Assembly: GCA_023159155.1 (NCBI GenBank)
Contig: JAJNNX010000006.1
Location: 1-64,000 of the forward strand
Direction: 5' to 3'
Origin: Ustulina deusta
Lineage: Eukaryota > Ascomycota > Sordariomycetes > Xylariales > Xylariaceae
DNA: 64,000 nt
The position numbers were made by a program, and so were the translations under genes. Below, piece after piece: positions 50,359 through 62,357 of the stretch. The notes beneath the pieces are model-generated. The model was not told the origin of the DNA, did no database searches, and saw only the letters and a program-made list of their open reading frames with translations. Positions within the stretch are counted from its first letter, which is position 1. Each line of letters starts with the position of its first letter.

Positions 50359-53300
50359 TCGATGGGCTAGTTGATCAACGCCGACAATGTTGTGCAGGAG
50401 TTCAAAATTATCATGTAGTGGTTCGGGTTGCCGGTAAATGCAAGGGATGGGGAGGTAGGTGTAGGTGCGTAGGAGTTGGATGACCCGGCCAATGGACCTG
50501 GGGGAGAACAGGGAACTCGGTCAAGTACCTAGGTACTGTAGTTGTGGTGTCGGTACTGTATCATAGATAGTATTATGTAGATATGATATGTACACCTGGC
50601 CAGGACCTAGGTATATCTAAGGTAGGTACATATAAGTAGATATGTGAGAATCTTGGCAGTTACAAGTCAGTTGATCAGATGAACAAGACAGGAGAGGCAG
50701 ATGGAATAATATAGTGTAGGAAAGGAAGGCTTATTTACTTTATGCGACAGCAGTCCAGACTCACCACTCTCAAACCAGGAGGGCACAGTGGTACATGCCA
50801 TGTACCTACTCTTCAGTTCGAACCTCTGTATAGTGCACACATACCTTACCCAACTTCAATGAATCATTCTGTTATGATGTAGGTGCACAGTTCAATCCAT
50901 ACATGGTCTGTGTCCATTGTTGAAAAGTTTTTTTAATCACAATTCTCTGTTTTCTCTTTTTATTACCAAGTAACCTAATGTTGAAGTAGTCAGAATGTGT
51001 GCACAGTAGGCGTTTCCTCTTTCCCCTCAACTGTGGCAGCAGGTCACATTGCGGGATTCCTTTGCACTAGAAGCACGCTTAGGTACACTGGGCATTCTTC
51101 CCTTTTCCTCTTTTGCCACACTCCCAAGCCCAGTTTGGACAAGTTGGGCATCTTCACATCAAAGATACACAATTGGTAGGTCATTATTGGGATTGGACCC
51201 CTATTCATGAAGATAATACAAAGCAGATATAAGGAGCCTTCAACAAATCACCTTGCGACCTGTGAGCCCATGTGATACTGCCTAATTTAGCTTAGTTGCG
51301 ATTATCATTAAGCTAAGGAAAAGGGGTCAGCGGGACAAGGGGTACCAAAAGGGTTTTATGGGAACTGTATCCCTGTAGATATAGACAGGAAGAGGAATTC
51401 CCATAGAATGTCAACATGCTACCTAAGCTGGTAGATAAGATAGACATCTCTACTGCACATGTATCCGGTCTATATATTATGATAACTTTTTTACCATCTG
51501 TCTTTGCCACTATCTTTGACTACTTTCAGGTCATTTCCAGGTAGGTATCTAATTTGATATGACACACGTTCATTCCAATGCATTTGGCCGAGCACTCCAA
51601 GTTGGTTGGTTGTTAGTTTAATGACGCCCACCTTGATTTTAACATCACCAGCAAGTACAGTATGCCGACCTCCTCATAGTACCTAGGTACAGACGATCTA
51701 GACGAGCTGTTGCCAACCAGACCATCTATTGTTTCCCCAAGAATTGAGCTTACATGCAGGAGAATTATCCGATACTACCCACCTCGGTGGCTGTACCATG
51801 GGAGATAATACCGAACTGCACATGGCAAACATGAGACCTGCAGCCGAGAAGGCCTGGATCGAGACTTCAAGTTGCTGATGGCATCTGGTGTGGTCAGTAG
51901 GGTGATAGTAGATGTAGGTACTTTCCGTAGTGTACTTGAAGTTACAGTCTACTACGGGGTGGCGGCTGCCAACTTCATGCCATTCAATCATTGCAATGCA
52001 TAATTTTAGGTTAGGGACTAGTGCCATGCTGGATGTTGTGCCAGTTTCAGTAAGCACTTAATTCCTTGTCTCATAGTGTACACTGCAGATCAAATACCGT
52101 ATCCTTTCTCCCCGGACCCGTCTCGACCCTTGCAGACACTTCCAATGTTGGGTCTAAGTTTCGAGATTGTTCAGCGTAATTTGTTGCCACGCAGAAGCTA
52201 ACATTAGGGTACCCTGGTAATTAGTATTTTTTTGTCGATCTAGATAATATGGCTCGACAAACAAGGCATCTATCTACACTATCTCGAACAGAACCCGAAG
52301 TTCAGCTCGGAGGTGTATAGGCACAGTACCTCGTAGTTTGCAATGAAAAGAGCTACCTGGGTTAGTGTAAGTTGGAAGTCAATCCATGTTGCAAGGGTCT
52401 GAGTTAACCGAGTGGCGGCTAGATAGATATGTGCATTATTAACTGCCGTTTTCGGCTTACACGAGGTACCTATATACTTCACCCCCACCAATCCAAACAC
52501 CACAGCGAAAACCGCAACATTTGTATGGTCAAGATTTGAACACACCTACTGCTACTCCTCTATTAACCCCCTAGATAATTATATTACTCAGCATTTCGCT
52601 GCTCGCTTCAGTCGTATGATGGCCAGTCTCTTGTCTGTACAATGTTTCTCACCATTTGCTGACACAGCCTGTGACTAAAGTCGTCCACAGAATCGTCACG
52701 TCACCTACCTCTCGAGATACTATCTAGATACCTACTACCTTATCTATATGTAGGCAGCCAAGGACAAGGGATTCAGCATACTATCCTACATAGATAGCCT
52801 ACATTCCGCTAGACTGCAGGCCGCAACTTTGTATCTACCAGTCTTTTGTCGTACAGTTTACCTATGGGCATGGCACTTCCCCATTTCTCAAGACCACCAA
52901 TTCTACCATCCGCTTTACGGGTCTCAGTCATCGCATATAGACAGCCACCACCAGGCGTTCAGTCCGCCACCTTGAAATGCACCCATACGTAGGTGTTCCG
53001 GATCCGGTGCTGGCTACAGTCGTAACAATGTCGGGGCAGAATGATATATTTATACATGTATCTCGGCTTGAAACAGTTACAACCATGCCGAACCGATGTT
53101 GCTGCATGTTCACCCCTGTATGATCGGTCGACCAGTTCCCCATTGCATTGAACAAGGGTGTGCAAGCCTGGATATGCCTTCATCGGTAGCCAAGGTCCGA
53201 CCAGGCTCTACAAGAGCGATCTATCCAGTATAACTGGAAGAGGCGAATCAAGATTATAGCGGAGAAATGCGGCAAGCAGGCGAAAAAGCGCAGGCAGCAT

Positions 53301-54272
53301 TCCTATGGGAGATTAGGTATAGGTAGGTAGACTCAGTTCGCGTTAGGCCGGACTTCGCCATGGCAAGCCATTAATAACATAAAAGCCCCGGATACATGTG
53401 TCAAACTCGGCCGGGAAGGCACGAGGCACTGGCAGTGTCTGAGAATACCCCTCGCCGAGGCTGCCATGTGTGCATCGCTCCATGCCTCTGCCTACAGCAT
53501 CAACTGCACAATTCAATCGCTGTCGTCATCCTATCCTTAATAAATCCCAACACGAGCCTTCGGTGATGTTTCAGGCCATTCAGTTTCCAAGCTGCCGGCT
53601 GCACCAGAATATGATCTAAGCAATGAATGTTGACGTTACGTCGCTCACCCAGATAAATCGGAAGCGTCAAGAGGATGGAATCGACTGCTCACGAAACCAA
53701 GCCACGCGTACTGCTATCGCTCTTAGGCTCGGTAAAAAGACTGTCACAGTCGTCGTACAATCGGTAACGCAACAGATTGAGGCGTGGTGCTTAGGTTGTC
53801 TGTTTTCGTCCATGTAGAAATATTCTGGCCAGATGCATCTCCAAGTGCTTCCTTATTGTAAGGCTTCGACAGGAGGCAAAATGGTATGAGAATACGGCAG
53901 GGCTCGTGAGTTGATAGATGCTGAGGACGTCAATTACACGCCATCTATTCATGCGAGAGATATTGCTAACTTTGTGCCATTCTAGCGACCGGAATCTGGT
54001 CGGGTGGGTTGCAACACAGGCTAGTTAGCTGGGGTGATGATAGGATGAGGACTGAGGCATACTAAAACATCAGGAGGCTTACTGCTGGATAAGGGAGTAG
54101 GCAACCTGCAAGGCATTTGCACTTTGCACTTTATTAAAAAAAAACTCTAAGAACCCGGATTTCATCCCAGCCCCCCTCTGTCTCGAGGTCTTGGAATATT
54201 CAACCGAAGATCTAGCCTCCATTATACGTGGTGACCCAACGCTCAACCTCACTAAGTCTACATTGCTTCCTA

Positions 54273-54320
54273 AGCACACTCGACAGCACACTCGAAAGCA
54301 CACTCGAAAGCACACTCGAC
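54273..54320 (+). repeat. 12-bp repeat, four units, in the 5' leader
   Basis: Four exact-period units AGCACACTCGAC/A end 15 bp before the ATG at 54336; they differ only at the last base. Position suggests a transcribed leader, but a promoter location is possible. Confidence 0.85.
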
Positions 54321-54335
54321 GTATCCTGCGGCACC

Positions 54336-57014
54336 ATGGAAGCGTTTGGTGCAGGCGCAAATGTCGCCGCGTTCCTGGTCGTTGCAGCGCAGCTATCTAA
54401 AGTTCTCTACACCACCTTCTGTGGTATCAAAGACGGACCCGATGCTGTTCGCGAGGTAACAAGCCATATGCAGCAACTCCACGGAGTCCTCGAGCAATTG
54501 AAACTGTCACCACTCGCCGCCCACGATGATGCCCTCGTTGGACACATTGCATTATGTGTCAAGGACCTTAATCAATTAGCTGACGATGTTATGAAGCTCC
54601 AGTTTCTGCCGGGTGAGCAAAAAACCGGGAGGTTGTGGAAAAGATTCAAGTGCTTCCTCGACGAAAAAAAGCTGGATAACATCCGTGACCAACTTCTCCT
54701 ACATACCAACACGCTTGGTTTCAGGCACAGCGTCTTGCAGAGGTTAGTAGATTCAATATGATCAAGGCTCGCCAGCCCCCTCGACTGCCAGGATGTCTCT
54801 AACCAAATGACCAGCAACGCTATATACAAGACTCTATCGAACGCACGCCTTGCAACGCAATCAATCGAGGCTCTAAGCGAAAAGCTTACTCAACAGGCAC
54901 AAGGCCACTCCTCTGAATTCAACACTCTTGGCCGGGGTATCCAAGGCCTATTAACATCCCAAACCGACACGTTGCAGAGCAACATATCCTCCATCCAGGC
55001 CAGTATCGAAAATGTCTCCTCTGTATCAAACAGCAACACGAATACAATGCTCAATGTTCTTGACGAAATCAAAAATTTAGTGATTAGCCATTCACCTCGA
55101 GGAAGCAACCAGCAAGAACAAGAGATTGACTGCGCCCCGGGCCACCACAGCAATCCAGGCAGAGGGGCAAGCGCAGTAGATGAGCCGGGTTCGAATAACA
55201 GTTTGATACACACTATCATGAGATTGTGCGACTTGATCAAGCTGAAAAACCGAACGTTTGACGTCCATGAAGAATGTGATTCAGAAGCCGAAGACATCAT
55301 CGAAGACTTGCAGACCTTATTGAACCTAGCACGGAGACACGGTAACACCGTCCAGAGGGGTTTTGAAGTGTCCGCCTCGGTCCTCCGTAGCGAATTCAGA
55401 CGCTTTAACCAAGCTTTCGGGCAGTTCAGACTTGCTGTCAATGCGGAAGGTGAGAGATTTAGAAAGAACTTGGCCGCACGACTTGCTAAGAAGCTCAAAT
55501 CTATACAGGCCAGCAACGGAACGAGCGCGCCCCCTGTACGTCGATAACGCAGAAACAGACTTACGCCGAGGTCCAAGTCGCAGACCTTGGGTCACTCTCA
55601 CTCAGGATTTCGAAACGGACTCAAGCATCGGGGACGGTGGCGGAAGACACCCAACACGAAGCAAGATACTTTGATCACGCCATGGTAGTTACTTTTATGC
55701 CGTACGACCCAAAAAAGTTCAACATGATCGTGGCATCTACTCTTCAACGAAGTATATGGGAGAACGCTTCACCCCCTATTTCACGACTGGATATAAACAG
55801 AGTGTTGCCGACGGGATCTCCAGTGTTCGAAATAGTTCGAAATGGTCGCTTACAAGCGCTTCGAGTGATGTTACAGAATGGCGAGGCGTCACTGCGTGAC
55901 CATGATGAATTTGGGGCGAATCTTTTGATGGTAAGTAGGCACATGCGACGTCGTCTTCTTATAGTGCTAATGAATGAAATATAAAGTACTCTACCAAAGC
56001 GCCAGAAGTATGCAAGTTTCTGCTATCTACGAATGCTTTCGATCTCGATCAAATTGCTCTCGACCGGGGTGTGAGACGGAATTTAGGCTTATCGTGCCCG
56101 AGGTATGTCCTCAAGCCCGTCCACCTTGTCGTCCCTAACATGATTCCAATGACAAAGTACGAGTGTCTGACAATTTGCCATCTAAAGATCCGCTTTAACT
56201 ATGCACTCTTCCGATCCCTCCATCAATAGAGATAAAAGGATAACAGTGAATGAATGTTGGAGTCTCCTACTAGAAGCAGGTGCTGATCCAACCCTCTTTA
56301 TTGACGGTTACACATTTCGTCAAGCAACAGCCAGACGCGGTATTTGTTAGTTTGCCTCTAAAGAATGACACAGATCCTATTCTAAGTTATTTCTAGGAAT
56401 CAATCAAGTTGCTCTGAGGCCTATATCTAGAAGGCCATTTAAATCATTCTAATGATGCCCAACTCGCCGCCGCCCGTGAACTCCTCTTCGGTACATGTCT
56501 GGCTATCAATTCTAACTTCGGCTTTGAAGATCGCGTTTCTTCAATTCTAGGACTGGGTGTGGATATTTCGATGCGTGATTCTCGAGGACGCTCGTGTCTG
56601 CACATATGTTTAAGGCATCTTAAGCTGAGCCACTACATAGAATCTCAGTTGTACAGAGTCAAATATCTCCTTGACAACAAGGCCGACCCTTACGCCTGTG
56701 ATAAGGAAGGGGTATATGTCAGCGACATCGCCTATGAGAACAGAAATTCATGGGCTGAGGACAGAAGAAGCAGTGCGGTTGGAGACCTTTGGGACAGTGC
56801 TTTGCACAGGCCTGGGTACGATATTGCTGGGTTTCGACAACAGCACCAGCGGAAAGCGAAGTATACTCCATGGTACACGCGACGGGATTTCAAAACACTT
56901 TGGCGTGGGATAGGAGATGGTATGGTTTCGTTATTTCGTCGTCCTAGGAGAGAAGCTCAGTGTCTCAGGAGGTTTATTACCATTTTCTCTTTCATAGTAT
57001 TGACTCGGTTTTGA
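54336..57014 (+). CDS. NLR-like N-terminal domain protein with ankyrin repeats, frame disrupted
   Basis: Exons 54336-54742, 54815-55535, 55553-55930, 55987-56102, 56188-56345 and 56419-57014 would give 791 residues. The start M-E-A-F-G-A-G-A-N-V-A-A-F and the helical first 135 residues match the fungal NACHT/STAND-associated N-terminal domain. A long coiled-coil-like region follows, then V-L-P-T-G-S-P-V-F, R-D-H-D-E-F-G-A-N-L-L and ankyrin units such as A-G-A-D-P-T-L-F-I-D-G and D-S-R-G-R-S-C-L-H. There is no P-loop. Five junctions use ordinary 53-87-nt introns. The step at 55536-55552 needs removal of 17 nt (GTACGT...CGCAG), far below normal intron size, so a frameshift (pseudogene or assembly error) is likely. 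The 56346-56418 intron is the least certain of the others. Confidence 0.7.
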
Positions 57015-57569
57015 TTTTTTAAAGCTTAATTACTGACTTGAATCCGAGAGTGCCCATATCGGGACTGACCCGGCGACAGCGAGCCAGCGATGACGAAGGC
57101 AACGACGAAGAAGTCGAGAATTCTGACAATAGAGTTTTTATCTCCCCACTACTTTCCTGTTATGCCCCCGAAACCACGATCGCGGATGACATTGCGGCGT
57201 GTCATGAGGGTGCCAGGAGGGTGTCATGCAGGATGAACAGTATTTAGGATCTATTAGAATTCGACCCCGAAGGCAATGGGTGCTGATAAGCGAGAAACAT
57301 GTTCTCAGTGTAATTATAGGTGTTGGAACGCTTAATCCTAATCCTGGATCTCTGAAATCGTCTGCTTGCTTCGTTATACTAAGCCTTTCACTAAATTAGA
57401 TAGGTTTGAATACTGCATATATAGCAAACTGTTCTTAGCACTAGCTAAACAGATTCAGTACGTGGCTGGATTTCAGCTTCAGATGCTCTTAGTATAGCTT
57501 CCCACATCCTAGGCATCTAGTCGAAAAGAAGATATCTTAAAATATCTTCTCCGCGATCCCGTCTCCCGG
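57015..57569. other. Intergenic, possible 3' remnant of the ankyrin gene
   Basis: A 69-codon plus frame (57038-57247) rich in Asp/Glu may be a remnant of a longer tail but has no recognised motif. Nothing else seen. Confidence 0.35.
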
Positions 57570-58259
57570 GTGAACGAGAAGATGAACATAAGACAGTGCA
57601 CAATCTACGAGGTCAGGGACGCAGGCTATGCGCCTCGCGTCAACCCCGGATTATGCAGCGACTGTCAAGACTTGGACAACGTCCTGCACGTCAACTACTG
57701 CCGGGAGAGGACCTCGAGCCACGCGCCTCTCAACTCGGTACCGTACTGCCACAAGGACAACCCGAATTAGCCTCCAAATAAAAAAGGCAACTACTGCGAG
57801 CTCAAAGCTCTCAGGTTCTTCTTGTGCGAGCATTTCGTAGCCCACAGGGACTGCATCATGTGTTCGGCGGTCGTGGATGCGCTCCAGCGAGCCAGTGGTG
57901 AAAGTGGCGACCATCAGGAGACCAGAATCGCCATGTGGAGACCATTCATTTCCGCCTCGGGTAAGAATTAGGGGAACGTCCGCGATGAGCAGACAGCTAT
58001 GAAGAAAGGCATAGTGCCGTAATTGAAGAAGTGCGTACTTGCCATCTGCATCGCGATGACGCGGACAGGTGAGGATTCATGAGAGCATCGGCCTAGGATC
58101 ATCGAGTTCGTCCTCCGTTACGAGAAGTGGTGCTACGACCTTTCGCGTATCACCCCGTGGGATAGAAAAGTCATGGATGCGAGCCGGATCACGAACTACT
58201 TCATTGCTATGTTCACGAGCATGGGGATGCGTGCTCCACTGTGCAGATCCCATCCTCGA
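57570..58259 (+). pseudogene. Cys-rich protein gene with RIP-type nonsense codons
   Basis: A single frame of 230 codons keeps protein-like composition but is cut by stops at 57768 (TAG), 57969 (TAG), 58020 (TAA) and 58080 (TGA), and ends with TAA at 58260. Each internal stop is one C-to-T step from CAG, CAA or CGA. The frame has Cys pairs (C-S-D-C, C-I-M-C), C-E-H-F-V-A-H-R-D-C, and later R-Y-E-K-W-C-Y-D-L-S-R-I-T. I associate the Cys/His layout at the start with small ascomycete hypothetical proteins. The start at 57583 (ATG) is a guess. No function is assigned. Confidence 0.5.
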
Positions 58260-58994
58260 TAAGACTACTGAGGGGCTTTCGACTGATCAATATCCGCGAG
58301 CGGTGAGTGATACTACTGCAGTCAGAGCTTGAGTATGTCGCACTGAGCTAGTCTGGAATGTTGCGTCGGCTTCGCCGAAGAGGCAGAACTTGCAGCTTCG
58401 TATAGAGAATATAGAAAATCTCAATAGTTTAATTCACTCAATTCTATCAGAGGTGATAGCTGATGCTACCAACCTGTGTGTCGAGATTGGGCAACGATAT
58501 CTCTGGGTTGGCCGTTTCTTCATCGTGTAAGACGACTTGGAGTTGAGGACGGAGCAGATTGATGCCGTGGGTGTGATATACGATCGTCCATTTCTTACCA
58601 TCGATGCTCTAGGAGAGAATCCTGCACCCAGTCTAGTAGGCCTTCTTTGCCGGCCACGTCAGCAGAGCTTCCAAACGGAAACGAGGATAGTTACTAATCC
58701 CTTCTAGCGGTACCTCTGGCCATACCGTCAAATTATTCAATCTCGAAGGCCGTGAACTTTCCCAGATGGAAACCTACTGATCCTAAAACAGAAAACAAGA
58801 GTGAGAGGTCAGCGTACCTAGGCACGGCTTGAACAAGCCGTGCCTTCTTGTGATCGTAATGGAAGAGAAGGGTAGTGTCTGCCAGCGCCTAGCTATAGTA
58901 GTTGTATGTGTGGATAGGTTGAACCTCCAGCCGCAGTGGAGCCGTGGTACTAGCCTAATGCGAAGAGCGGTAAGAATACTGTCAAATTGCCTAG
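58260..58994. other. Intergenic, no gene seen
   Basis: 0.73 kb; the minus-strand frame 58783-58998 overlaps the end of the F-box-like gene and has no domain. Further decayed coding sequence continuing from the pseudogene cannot be excluded. Confidence 0.4.
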
Positions 58995-60099
58995 TCATCT
59001 GATATCTAGTATCAAGAGGGATTCAACATAGGTATATTTCGCATGCAAGGCTGTGTCATTGTCTCTTTTCAAGATGGGCATAATGACGTCAATCTTGTGA
59101 AATTCTTCATGTCTGACATGTCTTGGCCAATTCTGGAAGGCGGCTAGGATGTGGAGCAATCGTATGGCAGTGAGATTGGGGGCATACTGATCCGAGGTAG
59201 CGTTGCGAAACCCTTCGCGAGTAACTTCCCAAGTCTGACCAGAAGATAGACGAGCCCCGGCCTGCACAAGCCAGAACAATTTCTGAAGTGAGGATTCATC
59301 CCACGGGCCGGTTATAAGGTCATCTGGAATTTCGGTGGATGCGTGGACCTCAATCCAAGTACTGGGGTTGCGCTCTGTACGAAATTCTAATCCTTCAGAG
59401 TAGGAACTCTGCCGTTCGACGTTTCGGAAAGCATGGTAATCATGATAGAAATACCATCTAGCCTCCTTGATGTCACTGATTCCAACTGTGCCGCCAGAGC
59501 CTGTATGAGAGACGGGGCTGATGGGATTGCCCCATATCGAGAAATATTCAAACGGTAGGTTCCGAGCGTGGCGTCGAACCCAGATATCCCGACAATCGAG
59601 AATCATATCGATCGTCGTCCACGAACATGCCAACAGATCAGTCTGTAGGGAAGATTAGCTGCTGGAATGCGGGCCAACGGCGTAAGGAACGAACTTGAAA
59701 GCCAGGATTCCCACCGAACCGAACTCTATCCTCCTCCCATCCCGCATAACTGTGGACTACAGGAAAGTCCATGCCCCGGCCATGAACACACCCGAACCAG
59801 ACCTCCCACGTTGGCCCAAAGGCGCTGAGAAAGGATTCGCGCAGGGTGGAGGGGCCGGAAAGCAGGCGTCCGAGGCGAGGACTGGCCCGCGGGAAGTTGA
59901 CGTTTTCGCTCAGCCAGAAAATACGCTCAAGAACCTCAAGAGGCAGAGACTTCTCGATGCGGGAGGCTTTGGGACGACGGACGCCGGCCTGCTTCTCCTG
60001 GGTCTGGTCCTTGCGGAAGCGCTTTGGTGGAGGAGCAACGAGGAGCTGACCTCCTCCGGTGCGCCGTTTGCCGCGCACCCTGATTGGCGTCAGTTCCAT
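58995..60099 (-). CDS. F-box-like domain protein
   Basis: Two exons (60099-59695, 59642-58995) with a 52-nt intron (GTTCGTT...CTACAG) give 350 residues; the junction makes N-P-G-F-Q-T-D-L-L-A-C-S-W-T-T-I-D. After a basic, probably nuclear N-terminus (R-V-R-G-K-R-R, P-P-P-K-R-F-R-K), residues 53-80 hold S-L-P-L-E-V-L-E-R-I-F-W-L-S-E-N, the L-P-x-E-V-L-x-x-I-F core of F-box-like domains. The remainder has aromatic-rich segments and a C-terminal helix set, as in ascomycete F-box-like proteins of unknown target. Start: the frame is open to 60132, but the first ATG is 60099. Confidence 0.75.
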
Positions 60100-60665
60100 G
60101 TAATTTTGGTTGACGCCAGTGACGAGGTTCACTTGCAGTATGGCGCCCTATTCCAGCCGGCGCCTGGAGTCACGTAGAATTCGTGCGCGAGAGAGTGAGG
60201 TGGGGCCTGCTTGGAGACATATCGCGAGATTGGATACGGAGTACTCAGCGGAAGCATCCATATGCCGAAGTGTATTCAAGACTCCAGGGTTCGAATCCCG
60301 GATGCTGTTGTTTGATAGTCCAGACCCGATACAGGTGCTTCGAGAAATAGATGCTATACTTTAAGTACCTACTTTAGGTACCTAAGTACTTACCCATGTA
60401 CCTGGTTGTGGAAGCCCCGCCATGCTGGCACTGTCAGCAGTGCTTATCAGCACGTCCAGCTGCCAGGATAGTTCCCAGCCAGTACGTATCGCGTCACCAA
60501 CCATTTTTTTCCAGCTCCCGCGCCGGCGCCCGCGCTGCTGACCTGCAAGATTTAACAGCGATACCCAAGCTCGAGTGATGTCCCATCGCCAGAGAGACCA
60601 TGGACACAGTCTTGCGCATTCCACCGTCGTAGCACAGCCCGACTTCCTCCTTTTCCTGCCCACAG
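60100..60665. promoter_or_regulatory. Divergent promoter of the F-box-like gene and mrs2
   Basis: 566 bp between divergent start codons. It contains GTACCTACTTTAGGTACC palindromic words near 60366 and a tRNA-like B-box segment (60287-60299) enclosed by a 7-bp inverted repeat. Transcription factor sites were not assigned. Confidence 0.4.
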
Positions 60666-62357
60666 ATGGCATCTCTTCGATTGCCCGTGCCCTCTGCCAG
60701 GCTGCTGCGTTTCCTGCGCCAGCAGACAGAAAGCCTCAACTTTTTCTGTCCAACCTACGATGTCTCCTCGCTCTCTGTAGGACAACCCCAGGCCCGCAAA
60801 GCCCAATGTCCTGCCCGATACCAGCCAGCGCCTCTACGGGCAGGTGTCCTGGACTTCCAGTCGCTCGTTCCCTCCCGAAGCCCTCGAGCGGTCAAGATCA
60901 AGCGCCCGCCCTATCCAACTATTGCTTTGCGCTGCCAGCACAAGTCCCCAGCTCGCCAGCCCACGCCCTGCAAGCCTGCATGGCATGAAAGGCTCTGGGG
61001 GTTCGGGAGGCTCCGCACGCGACGACCTGGCCGGCCCCTGGAACCCGATGACCTCCCTCAGGCCGATCGCGAAGGCGGCCATAATTCCATGTTCAATTCC
61101 CACCGCCAACTGAGTAAGAAGGCCGCCTCCGAGCCCCGCCTGCGCTGTACCGAGGTCGATGAGAATGGAAACGTCATACTGGTAGACGGCGAGTTCAAGA
61201 AGAGCGAACTGATCGCGAAGGTATTCTCGACTCCATGTCCACACACACTTGCCAACAACCTCACTGACCCAACGTAGTTTGGTCTTTTGCCCCGTGATTT
61301 GCGCAAAATCGACTCGTCCAATTTGCCGCATATTCTCGTCCGTCCCACCTCGATACTACTCAACTTACTCCATCTCAAAGTCCTTATAAAACATAATCGG
61401 GTACTTCTGTTCGACGTGTACGGCACGAAGGCGTCTTATCCCCAATCTGCTTTCATGTATGATCTGCAAGGGAAGCTTCAGCAAAAAGCGCCCGCAACAA
61501 ATGGCGGCCTTCCTTACGAATTCCGCGCTCTCGAGGCCGTCTTACAGTCCGTGACACAGGAGATGGAAGCAGACTTCGAGGCCGTGCGAGACCCTGTCAT
61601 TCGCATTCTAGGCGAGCTGGAGGACGACATCGATCGGCATAAGCTGCGTGTTCTTCTCATTCTTTCGAAACGAGTCAGCACTTTCGAGCAAAAGGCGAAG
61701 CTTGTCCGCGATGCCATCGACGAGCTCCTTGAAGCCGACGACGACCTAGTAGCTATGTACCTAACCGAGAAGACCCAAGATGTTCACCGGCAGCTTGACG
61801 ATCATACCGAGGTGGAGATGCTGTTGGAATCATACTACAAACTCTGCGATGAAATCGTCCAGGAAGCACAAAATTTGGTGTCCTCTATCCGTAACACAGA
61901 GGAAATGTGAGGTTTACCGCCCCTATAACCGAGATTCTACTAACATGTGTCTCCTAGTATTCGCGCCATATTAGACGCCAACCGCAACTCTCTGATGCTA
62001 CTCGATCTCAAGTTTAGTGTCGGCACACTAGGTTTGGCTATGGGCACATTTATCGCCGGCTTGTACGGTGCCAACCTCGAGAACTTCATCGAGGAGACAC
62101 CCTGGGGCTTCGGCACAGTCACCGTCATCTCAATCATAATGTCCCTCATAGTATGCAGATACGGCCTCTCAAAGCTACGAAACCTGCAGCGCATCAAGAT
62201 GCAGGGCGATGCACCGTCAGGCCGAGACGGGGAATACCACTGGTTCCACGACGATGGTCATGTTGGATTACTGGACCCTCGTAACCGCGAGAAATTACGA
62301 CGCCTGCAAATGATGAAGGCCGATGACAAGAAGACACCGAAGAAGAGTTGGTGGTGA
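60666..62357 (+). CDS. mrs2: Mitochondrial inner membrane magnesium channel Mrs2
   Basis: Three exons (60666-61220, 61278-61906, 61958-62357) give 527 residues. The N-terminus M-A-S-L-R-L-P-V-P-S-A-R-L-L-R-F-L is Arg-rich without acids, as in a mitochondrial presequence. Matrix-domain hallmarks: R-C-T-E-V-D-E-N-G-N, L-L-P-R-D-L-R-K-I-D, L-P-Y-E-F-R-A-L-E-A and the long helix with L-L-E-A-D-D-D-L-V-A-M-Y-L-T-E-K. Then come N-S-L-M-L-L-D-L-K-F-S, TM1 (about 416-431), a Y-G-A-N-L-E-N-F-I-E-E loop and TM2 (about 447-466), with a basic tail ending K-K-S-W-W. The family pore motif is GMN; here residues 432-434 are GAN (codon GCC at 62070). Everything else looks functional. Confidence 0.9.

Larger units (their letters stand above)
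49211..54335. other. Gene-poor 5.1-kb interval
   Basis: No frame on either strand exceeds about 120 codons and none can be joined into a recognisable protein. The interval contains a GATG/GACT-type degenerate repeat, GTACCTAGGTAC palindromes at 50525 and 51679, and many TACCTA/TAGGTA words, common in ascomycete intergenic DNA. It could hold noncoding transcripts or a long Pal1 5' region. Confidence 0.5.
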
